Assembly: GCF_932526225.1 (NCBI RefSeq)
Contig: NC_064044.1
Coordinates: 5,668,747 to 5,732,746, forward strand
Source: Nematostella vectensis
Lineage: Eukaryota; Cnidaria; Anthozoa; Actiniaria; Edwardsiidae
Length of the DNA: 64,000 nt
Direction: 5' to 3'
A program made the position numbers and the translations under genes. Below are positions 1-11,400 of this stretch, in pieces. The notes beneath the pieces were generated by a model. That model did no database searches, was not told the origin of the DNA, and saw only the letters and a list, made by a program, of their open reading frames with translations. How positions within the stretch are numbered: position 1 is the stretch's first letter; the number at the start of each line of letters is the position of its first letter.

Positions 1-342
1 GTTAATAGTTCTAAGCTCTGAGTTACCAGGCTGTTAGATCCAATGTTGCGTTACCTAGTTCCAAGCTCTGTGTTACCAGGCTGTTAGATCCCATGTTGCG
101 TTACCTAGTTAATAGTTCCAAGCTCTGTGTTACCAGGCTGTTAGATCCAATGTTGCGTTACCTAGTTCCAAGCTCTGTGTTACCAGGCTGTTAGATCCCA
201 TGTTGCGTTACCTAGTTAATAGTTCTAAGCTCTGTGTTACCAGGCTGTTAGATCCCATGTTGCGTTACCTAGTTAATAGTTCCAAGCTCTGCGTTACCAG
301 GCTGTTACCTTGTTAATAGTTCCAAGCTCTTACCAGGCTGTT

Positions 343-440
343 TATCCTCGGGGACCCAGGGCGACGCGAAGACCGGAAGCGGAAGTACGCGCGGAGTACT
401 CCCGCTTCCGGTCTCCACGTCGCCCTGGGTTCCTAGGATG
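343..440. mobile_element. Hairpin MITE with 9-bp target duplication (copy 1)
   Basis: This 98-bp near-perfect foldback has ends of the form ATCCTCGGGGACCCAGGG and an inverted arm that includes the ACCGGAAGCGG block. The flanking direct repeat CAGGCTGTT (334-342 and 441-449) looks like a 9-bp target-site duplication. Related copies lie at 2322-2420 and 60096-60210. The 9-bp duplication suggests mobilisation by a Mutator-type transposase, which is an inference. Confidence 0.75.
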
Positions 441-470
441 CAGGCTGTTAAGATCTCATCTCGCCCTTAC

Positions 471-535
471 TTGGTTGGTAAGTGACACCACTACTTGGTC
501 TTTAACCGCTGTCATCTCTAGATACATTTGTATCT
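471..535 (-). pseudogene. Truncated copy of TBC1D2-like coiled-coil exon
   Basis: This 65-bp stretch matches the 3' part of the functional exon at 2451-2550, including the splice donor and adjoining intron (about 441-470). At 535 it breaks directly into the 57-bp satellite. It lacks the exon's 5' half and acceptor, so it cannot be spliced in as a normal exon. It is part of a block (about 300-535) duplicated at 2280-2515, an offset of about 1980 bp. Confidence 0.85.
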
Positions 536-2321
536 CACCAGGCTGTTAGATCCCATGTTGCGTTACCTAGTTAATAGTTCCAAGCTCTGTGTTACCAGGC
601 TGTTAGATCCCATGTTGCGTTACCTAGTTAATAGTTCCAAGCTCTGTGTTACCAGGCTGTTAGATCCCATGTTGCGTTACCTAGTTAATAGTTCCAAGCT
701 CTGTGTTACCAGGCTGTTAGATCCCATGTTGCGTTACCTAGTTAATAGTTCTGAGCTCTGCGTTACCAGGCTGTTAGATCCCATGTTGCGTTACCTACTT
801 AATAGTTCCAAGCTCTGTGTTACCAGGCTGTTAGATTCCATGTTGCGTTACCTAGTTAATAGTTCCAAGCTCTGTGTTACCAGGGTGTTAGATCCCATGT
901 TGGGTTACCTAATTAATAGTTCCAAGCTTTGTGTTACCAGGCTGTTAGATCCCATGTTGCGTTACCTAGTTAATAGTTCCAAGCTCTGTGTTACCAGGCT
1001 GTTAGATCCCATGTTGCGTTACCTAGTTAATAGTTCCAAGCTCTACGTTACCAGGCTGTTAGAACCCATGTTGCGTTACCTAGTTAATAGTTCCAAGCTC
1101 TGTGTTACCGGGCTGTTAGATCCCATGTTGCGTTACCTAGTTAATAGTTCCAAGCTCTGTGTTACCAGGCTGTTAGATCCCATGTTGCGTTACCTAGTTA
1201 ATAGTTCCAAGCTCTGTGTTACCAGGCTGGTAGATCCCATGTTGCGTTAATAGTTAATAGTTCCAAGCTCTGTGTTACCAGGCTGTTAGATCCCATGTTG
1301 CGTTACCTAGTTAATAGTTCCAAGCTCTACGTTACCAGGCTGTTAGATCCCATGTTGCGTTACCTAGTTAATAGTTCCAAGCTCTGTGTTACCAGGCTGT
1401 TAGATCCCATGTTGAGTTACCTAGTTAATAGTTCCAAGCTCTGTGTTACCGGGCTGTTAGATCCCATGTTGCGTTACCTAGTTAATAGTTCCAAGCTCTG
1501 TGTTACCAGGCTGTTAGATCCCATGTTGCGTTACCTAGTTAATAGTTCTAAGCTCTGAGTTACCAGGCTGTTAGATCCAATGTTGCGTTACCTAGTTCCA
1601 AGCTCTGTGTTACCAGGCTGTTAGATCCCATGTTGCGTTACCTAGTTAATAGTTCCAAGCTCTGTGTTACCAGGCTGTTAGATCCCATGTTGCGTTACCT
1701 AGTTAATAGTTCTAAGCTCTGTGTTACCAGGCTGTTAGATCCCATGTTGCGTTACCTAGTTCCAAGCTCTACGTTACCAGGCTGTTAGATCCCATGTTGC
1801 GTTACCTAGTTAATAGTTCCAAGCTCTGTGTTACCAGGCTGTTAGATCCCATGTTGAGTTACCTAGTTAATAGTTCCAAGCTCTGTGTTACTGGGCTGTT
1901 AGATCCCATGTTGTGTTACCTAGTTAATAGTTCCAAGCTCTGTGTTACCAGGCTGTTAGATCCAATGTTGCGTTACCTAGTTAATAGTTCTAAGCTATGC
2001 GTTACCAGGCTGTTAGATCCCATGTTGCGTTACCTAGTTCCAAGCTCTGTGTTACCAGGCTGTTAGATCCCATGTTGCGTTACCTAGTTCCAAGCTCTGT
2101 GTTACCAGGCTGTTAGATCCCATGTTGCGTTACCTAGTTAATAGTTCCAAGCTCTGTGTTACAAAGCTGTTAGATCCCATGTTGCGTTACCTAGTTTATA
2201 GTTCCAAGCTCTGTGTTACCAGGCTGTTAGATCCCATGTTGGGTTACCTAGTTAATAGTTCCAGGCTCTGCGTTACCAGGTTGTTACCTTGTTAAAAGTT
2301 CCAAGCTCTTACCAGGCTGTT

Positions 2322-2420
2322 TATCCTCGGGGATCCAGAACGACGCGGAGACCGGAAGCGGAAGTACGCGCGGAGTATTCCCGCTTCCGGTCTCCACGTC
2401 GCCCTGGGTCCCCTAGGATG
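2322..2420. mobile_element. Hairpin MITE (copy 2)
   Basis: This is a second copy of the 343-440 element, flanked by the same CAGGCTGTT direct repeat (2313-2321 and 2421-2429). Shared flanks show that it was copied by segmental duplication of its host block, not by an independent insertion. Confidence 0.75.
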
Positions 2421-2450
2421 CAGGCTGTTAAGATCTCATCTCGCCCTTAC

Positions 2451-5400
2451 TTGGTTGGTAAGTGACACCACTACTTGGTCTTTAACCGCTGTCATCTCTC
2501 GATACATTTGTATCTGCTCCATCAGTTCGCAAAGCTCTTTGTCCTTTTGTCTGGAAAGGAGATCGAAACACGTGACATGTGCATGGAGTAACACATACGT
2601 AACACCGTGACAAGGAATTAAAATAGCGTGACACTGTGGGTAAGGATTTTGGTAAAACTTTGACAAGGTATTAAGCTTGCGTAAACTGTGACAAACGGCC
2701 GCAATTGCGTGACCTGTAGCAAGGGATCATGTGTGTGTCACAAGGCACAGTCTCGCACTATACTGTGACAAGGGGACAAATTGGGTGGTATTATACAAGG
2801 AGTTAAAGTTGCGTGACATCGTTACAAGGGATCTTTTCGCGTGGCACTGTGACAAGGGATCAAAATTGTTTAAACTTGCGTGACGCTGTGACAAGGGATC
2901 AAAATTGGTCAAACTTGCGTGACACTGTGACAAGGGATCAGAATTGGTCAAACTTGCGTGACACTGTGACAAGGGATCTAAATTGGTCAAACTTGTGTGA
3001 CACTGTGACAAGGGATCAAAATTGGTCAAACTTGCGTGACACTGTGACAAGGGATCTAAATTGGTCAAACTTGCGTGACACTGTGACAAGGGATCTAAAT
3101 TGGTCAAACTTGTGTGACGCTGTGACAAGGGATCAGGATTGGTCAAACTTGCGTGACAATGTGACAAGGGATCAAAATTGTCAAACTTGTGTGATGCTGT
3201 GACAAGGGATTATAATCAGTCAAACTTGCGTGACATTGTGACAAGGGATTAAAATTGATGAGACTTGCGTGACACTGTGAAAAGGGATCAAAATTGGTCA
3301 AACTTGCGTGACACTGTGACAAATGATTAAAATCGGTCAAACTTGCGTGACATTGTGACAAGGGATCAAAATTGATGAGACTTGCGTGACACTGTGACAA
3401 GGGATCAAAATTGGTCAAACTTGCGTGACACTGTGACAAGAGTCACATATTTGCGTGACAAGGTAGTAGTTATAAGCTAATAATAATAATAATAATAATT
3501 TATTAATTTATATTGCGCTTTTTTCATATAATGATCAAAAGCGCATTACAATATAACTAAATGTTGAACTAATATATACAATAAAATTTACAATTATAAT
3601 CGAAAATAATATGAAATAATAGATTCATAGGAAAAATATTGAATAAAAAAAATAAAATAAAATAATAAAAATAAAAATATCTTTATATTGATGATTATGT
3701 GATATCAAGTGTTAAAAGCTAATTTAAAAAGATGAGTCTTAAGTTGCGCTTTAAAATAAAAGATACTGCAATTGATGGTGCGAAGATTTGCAGGGAGAGC
3801 GTTCCATAATGTAGGTGCAGCAACACTAAACGATCTGTCACCGAAAGACTTCATCATTTTTCCTGGGGGATGCATTAAAGAAAGGCCCTCATTTGAGCGC
3901 AGTGAATAGCGCGCGTTATTCTTAATTCTAATGAGATCAGTTATGTAACGAGGAGCTAGCCCCTGAAGAGCTTTGAAAGTGATTAGCAAGATTTTAAATT
4001 TTATCCGATACCTTACAGGCAACCAATGAAGATTTCTTAGCACAGGCGTAATATGATCGTACTTTTTGCATGACGTGAGCAGCCTAGCTGCAGCATTCTG
4101 CACCCTTTGCAATTTACCCATTTCTCGTTCTGGTAGTCCATAAAGGAGTCCATTACAAAAATCTATTCTACTGGTAACAAAGGCATGTAACACCATTTCT
4201 AGTTTATCCCTAGGCAAAAATTGGCTTATTCTCTTAATATTGTGCAGCCAGAAAAACGCTGAACTACAAGACTTAGAAATATGGGTCGACATAGAAAAAT
4301 GTGAGTCGAACCAGGCACCAAGATTGCGCACTTCTGAAACGGGCATAATATCTATATTGCCAACACGAACTGAACAATTATCTACTTTCAACAGCTGTTG
4401 TTTCGATCCGATAACAAGAAATTCAGTTTTATCGTCATTGATTTTTAACTTGTCCTGGTACATCCAAGTACGTAAGTTATTGATGCATCGTTCCATAGCA
4501 TCCAAAGAATCCGCTAGGTCCGTCTCACTATTGGGATCAAAAGATAGATAAAGTTGTGTGTCGTCAGCGAAACAATGTGCATCCGGCAGATGGGCTTGTA
4601 CTATCTCAAAGAGCTTGGAGGTGTAAAGTACAAACAGAAGCGGGCCAAGACAGCTGCCTTGTGGGACACCAAAACGCAGATCAAAGCTGTCCGACGTCAC
4701 CCCCTCAAACAACACACGCTGGCTGCGCCCTGATAAATATGACGTAAACCACTCCAAAGCCTTCCCAGCGATGCCGAAGCTAGCAGTTAGACGTTGGAGC
4801 AAAATTGAGTGATCAACTGTATCAAATGCAGCACTTAAATCTAAGAGTACAAGTAATGTAACGCGCTGCGAGTTCATATTCAATAATATATCATTAGCAA
4901 CTTTGACCAACGCCGTTTCCGTACTGTGATGCTTGCGGTATGCAGACTGTAATAGCGGATAAAGCGCTGACTGAATAAGGTGATTATCCGTCTGATTGAA
5001 AACTGCACGCTCAATGAGCTTGGAAACATAAGCTAAATTGCTCACAGGACGCAAGTTCTTGAAGATAGATTCCAATCCCTGTTTCTTTAACAGTGGTACG
5101 ACAATAGCCTCCTTCCAGCAGTCAGGAAAAATTCCTGATTCTAATGAGTTATTGATTAGCTTGGTGATCACGGAAACGAGTGGCTCACTACAGGATTTCA
5201 ACAAGTGCGTAGGTATGGGATTGAGGCAACAAGAAGTACATTTCGAATTCTTAATGAGCATGCGTACATCTTCCTCAGTCAACAACTTGAAAGCTTCCAT
5301 TCGAGGGACTAGAGAGACCGTTTCTACAGTACAGTCATTCACCAGATCACCGCTCTGTACATTCTCCGAGGCACTACAACCCTTGTCAAGCTCATCACGC

Positions 5401-8400
5401 AGTCGGTTGATTTTTTCCACAAAATACTTTCCTATGTCGTTTGCCAATGCTGATTTATCCGCATAGTCCGAAAAGCATAGTGAGTTCTTTTCCACTAAAA
5501 GATCTTTCACAGCACGAAATAACTTGCCTTGATTATCAGAATTCTGACTGACAAAGTCAGTCAAAAAAGCAGATTTGGCTTCTTTCAGCAAATACGTCAC
5601 ATGATTTTTGTGTCGTTTGAATGAGGCGAGATCATCAGCAGACCTAGTAGTTCTCCATTTTCTTTCTGCGCGCCTGCGCACTCTCTTAGCCTCACGGATT
5701 TCCTCAGAATACCAGGGCACTTGGGGTCTGACTGTAACTGTTTTCGTCTTGAGTGGCGCATGGCGATCGAGTAATCCAGCAAGTGTTTTGTTATAACAGT
5801 CGACCAATTGCACAGTCTCCGAAGGTGGGTCCTGACACAGTTCCGAGGCAGACAAATCACTCCTGAATGCTGTTGTGTCAATAGCCTTCACTTTCCTAAA
5901 GGATACCTTTTTCCTAGAGAACTCCGGCATTGAAATATTTATGGCGAAAAATGCTATACAATGGTCTGAGAAATAAGAGCCAGGTCGGACATCATGTATG
6001 AGACTAGAATCTAGAGTCCTTGAGATAAGCAAATCCAAGGTGTTCCCAGAGATATGAGTAGGGAAGTTAATGTGCTGCTGTAGACCCATTGATGACAGTA
6101 GATCTAGGAAGCGAGCTGCATCGTTGTCAGAATCGATATTAACATGGATATTGAAATCACCAGTCAACACAAGAGGCTCAGTTGTCATGACAACAGACTC
6201 CAGGAACTCGGCGAATTCCGAGATAAACATGCTCACAGTGAGCGGATGACTTGACGAGTATGGTGGCCTATAGATGGCAAGTAAACGCAGACGAGTAGAG
6301 CCAGACACAATTGTCCACTCCGAATACTCAAAAGAATCATAAATACCCGCTCTTGCTTTTTTAACTACAAGTGAGTCCCGTGCCAATATACCAGTACCAC
6401 CCCCATTTCTGTCTGAGCGAGGGTGATCGAGTAGCCTGTATCCCGGCGGTGTGGCAGCAATCCTAGCCGCAGAATCTCCAGGTTTTAACCAGGTTTCGGT
6501 AATAACCGCAATGTCGACATTAGAATCGCAAATATGGTCAACAAAGTCAGGCGCTTTGTTCCTAATTGACCGGGCATTGAGAACACAACACCTCATAAAC
6601 TGAGGTCTATTGTTGTTAACAATTGCCGGCTCTGTCAACGGAACTCGTACCAGATTTGAATAATGGCGCGGAAGATTTTTTGGTTTCGTCTTGGTATGAT
6701 TTAAATTGTTCTTATGTTGAGGGCCAGGATTCATAGACACATCAGAGTAGATTGTAATGTCGATTGGTGGATCATGTCCGGCTACAATTAACACAGTTTG
6801 TCCTCGCTTTGACCATCTTGAAAGACTCAGACGTGTTTTCCGAAAACCAAACTTCGACAAAGATACCTTAACGAGCTGGCCAAGATCGATAACTGCCACT
6901 ACTCTAAAACACGATGAAGGCAGAAGCTGATTTTCCATATACGGCTCGGCGATGATCTTAGAGAGCTTTGGGTCCGGGTTAAAAAACACAAGATGACAAA
7001 ATAGCACAGAAAATATCATAAACACCGGAGACCCACTCTTAGCCGCCATCTTCCTTGTCTGTCCACACACTTCAAGCTAGCTTCTTTTCAAAACAAATGA
7101 TGCAAGTAATAATCTCGATTTCAATTTTTTTTTTAATATTGATGTTCAAAACAGAACTTACCTTTGAAGTTTCTCTTTGTCCTTCTCTAATTGTCCTATC
7201 TGTAATTCAAGCTGAAAAAAAAATAATACTCCTTAATTATACCATAGTTTTGACTTTTCTTTAGCTGCTAATGATACTAATAATGGTGGTAGTGATGGCG
7301 ATATTGAATGATAACAATGATAACCATGGCGCTGTTATTATTCCTTTTGCTCTCATCTCTAATATTGCTAGCCTGCGTAGCAACCTCAAAGTGCTTGGAA
7401 AGATGAGGGATAGACACCGCGCGCCTTCAGAGAAGGATGGAGCAAATGCAGGGTAAGGGAGCCTTGTCCTTCCCAGACTCTAGCGCGCCTCGTCTCCGTC
7501 TCTTTTCTTTCCCAACCCTTTCCTATAAAAAAGCTATAAAATCGCTGTTACGCCTTCTATACCTTAGATATGTAATCGGTCTTGCTTTCCAATTCCTCCT
7601 CAAGTTTTTTTGGATCGCCTTGTAAACTATCTCCTTTTTCCAGTTGAAATCGTCTTTAGAACAAATAATATGATAAGGACTACCGACAACAGAAATGCTT
7701 AGTGCTGCATTTATATAGCGCAAATAAATACCTGCCCTGGGTACCAGAGCCTCCAGCCAAAATGCCGTGACAAGAGTCCCTAGTACCCAGGGTAATAAAT
7801 ATCGCAGGACATAATCAAATTTTCAAATTCGACTCAATAACTCTACTCGTCAGTATTGAAATGGACTGCTCCACGAAGTTTACAATAATAAGTGTGAGTT
7901 AGTGTATAGATACTGGACCAACGTTAATCAAGTGTTCACTCCCTTTACCTCAACACTTCATGAAGATTAAGAATCACTTCTTGACGGACGTTGATCTCCC
8001 TGAAAAGAAGAACACAATCTAAATGACCCTTGGTACTACCTTAAAGCGGTCACCCTAGGAAACAGAGTCAAGTGTCCGCCTTATTGAGGTTTGTCCTTTC
8101 ATAAAGTTAATTAGAAACAGTGGCATAAAGTTGATTAGAAGCAGTCACCCTTGGTCCAAGCCAAATGGCCGCTTTATTGAGGTTTCTCGTAAAAAGGCAT
8201 TCAGTTACAGGTACCGTATAAAAGGTGGCTGTGGCCGTTTAATTGAGGTGGCCGCTTTAAAGAGGTAAAAAATACAGTGTTCAAGTGACCCATCTTCGTA
8301 ACATCGTAAAATGGTCGCTTTATAGGGGTACCAGTAGGTCAACTAGTACTTACTCCCGTGCAGATACCAAATGACCCTCAGCAGTATCCAAAGCGGAGCG

Positions 8401-11400
8401 GAGCTGAAACAGACGAGGTAATTTATCCTTCAACATATCCATCATTCACAATTAATTAGCTTATAATGCCAATAGGCAGAGGTTGCTATTAGAACTGTTA
8501 TTTACAACTTGTACTTTAAAAACGTTTTTCGAAATATTTCGTGATTGCTCGGCGCTTATTTTAGTTTCCTTGTCCTAGGCGAATTGCACTTCCCAACATG
8601 CGACAACACCGAGCAACGTGCGGCAACACCTCCCAACATGCGCCAACACCTCACAACATGCGGCAACACCTCCCAACATACGGCAACACCTCAAAACATG
8701 TGGCAACACCTCCCAACATGTGGCAACACCTCCCAACATACGGCAACACCTCAAAACATGTGGCAACACCTCCCAACATGCGGCAACACCTCCCAACATA
8801 CGGCAACACCTCAAAACATGTGGCAACACCTCCCAACATGCGGCAACACCTCCCAACATACGGCAACACCTCAAAACATGTGGCAACACCTCCCAACATG
8901 CGGCAACACCTCCCAACATACGGCAACACCTCAAAACATGTGGCAACACCTCCCAACATGCGGCAACACCTCCCAACATACGGCAACACCTCAAAACATG
9001 TGGCAACACCTCAAAACATGTGGCAACACCTCCCAACATACGCCAACACCTCCCAACATGCGGCAACACCTACCAACATGCGGCAACACCTCACAACATG
9101 TGGCAACACCTACCAACATGTGGCAACACCTCCCAACATACGCCAACACCTAATAGCCACCAGCACCACGGAACGTCTGCCAGAACCCCCACTACAAACG
9201 TCAGCAATAGGGTTTCTACTAACCTTTTCACATTCCTGGCATTTGAACTGAGAAGTGTCACTTGATCCACTTTTAGCAGACATTATCCTATTAATAAAAA
9301 GCAACAAAAAGTAATTATGTTTGGATTCAGTTATATATACAAATGCGTTGTTGCCGTTAACATAATAATGGTACCCCCTAGAAACGGGCCAAATTTTTCA
9401 GTAAGCCTTTTGTTTTCTTGAATTTTATGCCTAAGATTAACTGCCTCATTTACTAGCGTCATATCCATACCTTTTTAGTGTCGAAGTCTTCTCTGTCGCA
9501 TTAGGGGTAACACTGTAGAAGAAAAGATACATTTTGAAGAAGAAACCAAATTTCGGAGAATATGATTTTATGCAGTATTTTTCGTTTATCTTTAGTGTGG
9601 AGGAAGCCTCTAAATATTTTAATTTAAAACCTTAAATTATTTATGACTTTTAGACGCCAGCACCTTAATTTGATAAAATATTGTTTCAAAAATATTTTAT
9701 TGCAAGCATTTCCCTTAGGTATCATTCTTGAAGCGCTTTTTTTCTTTTAAAATAACCCTTGCAATGTTTAATTTTCCTTGCGTCATTTTATCATTTTACT
9801 GTAGTGATCCTTTAAGAACAAACCGTGATATCTCATGGCGGGATTTCATTGATCCCGTAAATCGTCTCTGGGACAGCGGTAAACATACGGAATTCCTGTG
9901 TAGGGAATGTAATTACTAAAATAAAGGGATGAGAAACAGAGGCCAACAAAATAAGCGCGGAAAAATAAAATCGTGTTCAATAGAGTTTGGGTACAACAGT
10001 ACCATATAACATCTATAGACCGAAAATACCGTTTTAGGGAGAAAGAATTTTTAAGAGAGGATTATTTTAGAGAACGAATCTCCATGTCCCGTGATATTCA
10101 ATCTGAATTTTTCTCTTAGATCAGACAGCCATCTATATGGGGGATTTGTTCTCTTACAACAGTCTCTTGGAGTTATAGCAACGCCAACGGCGACGGCTTG
10201 GAAGACGCGATATAGAAAAAGCACGTTCACGCTAAGCGATAAATTCTAAACTAGTTTCTATTATAAAGATACACAAACAAAGTTTATTATCCGAAAGAGA
10301 CAAATATCACATCGTATTTTATTTTTAACGAAAACAGAGAGTCGAGTCCTAGACAGATCGTAAAAGGTGATGTTTTCACGTCGTGGTATGGCAAAGATGG
10401 CTTAAACATACCAGATAGAGGACATTTTCATGAGCTGATTTTGGATTTTCTATTGTCTTCTGACGTCGCAGTCTGCTTTGCTGTTGCCTTTACTCAAACT
10501 TCGTAAAGTCAAATTTGCAGTTACGGTAAGTACAATCCTAGAGAGTTTTAATTGCGATGTATATATTGAGACGAAAAAAGCACCCTTTATTTGCACCTGG
10601 ATGTTTTTTTTTATGCCCGACAGTGGCGTAAGGCATAAAATGAGACAAATCTTATTATCAGTTTGTCGTCGTCTCACCTAATTTAACATAAGCCTTTTGT
10701 GTTACAGAATGCGAAATCAAAGTCTCACAAAAAGAGTATGATTAAATTATGTAGACCGTGCTCTGTTGGTCTTACCTATTTGACGGAGCTGGTTGTGAAG
10801 GCGGTGGGATGGAAGTCCCAGATGGAACACCCTGTTGCTGTTTTGTCTCTCTCTCTTTCTTCGCGTCTTCTTCGTGGAATTGAGACGAGAAGTTTACTCC
10901 TGCCGTCTGTGCAGGATTCCATGAGAATCTCTTTGCACTACAAAAACAAAAACAAAAGATATAAACATAAAGGCTGGTAAAAAGCATCCCCATCCTCCCC
11001 TCCCTACCCTCTTCCTACTCACACAGAACCACCTTTACTTGCTATAGTAAAACCTACTGTATGGAACCATAATCTTTTAATAATTTTGGTGTTGAGGGGC
11101 CTCTAAAAAAATACGATAAAAACCCGGGGGACCATTCTTTTGCCTCCCCAAATGTGGAGAATTTTGACTTTTCTTTGCGCCCTTCTCCCATGAGAAATCT
11201 GACAGAAATCCTGACAGCGTTCACAAATGCAGCAAAGCGTACAGTACACAAAGTTACTGCAAAGTCCCGAGTAACTTGGGTTGCCGCACACAAATGACGT
11301 CATGAATGAATTTAGTCGAAGAGTTGGAAGTATTTAATAGGAAAGATTCAATTTATCGGTGAAGGGGAGTGTATACGATACCTCATGTTCCTAAACTCAG

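Larger units (their letters stand above)
1..2321. repeat. 57-bp minisatellite array in TBC1D2-like intron
   Basis: The array is built from a 57-bp unit containing TTACCAGGCTGTTAGATCCC and TAGTTAATAGTTCCAAGCTC. A 50-bp variant lacks a 7-bp AATAGTT. It fills positions 1-342 and 536-2321 and is interrupted by a hairpin MITE and a partial exon copy (343-535). Because 57 is divisible by 3, long open frames repeating a 19-residue block arise on the plus strand; I regard these as artefacts. The array lies in the intron after the last visible TBC1D2-like exon and continues past the left edge. Confidence 0.95.

Noticed and set aside
528..2066. Long plus-strand frames with a 19-residue repeat (YLVNSSKLCVTRLLDPM)
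   Set aside because: They follow from a 57-bp satellite whose period is divisible by 3. The unit also occurs in a 50-bp variant that breaks frame, and the array is in an intron.
2813..3455. Repeat-spacer pattern resembling CRISPR
   Set aside because: A simple 39-bp tandem unit without variable spacers.
8596..9154. CRISPR-like array
   Set aside because: The repeats are contiguous with no unique spacers, and the context is an animal intron.
8545..9265. His/Thr/Asn-rich open frames on both strands
   Set aside because: Produced by the 20-bp minisatellite (60-bp higher-order period).
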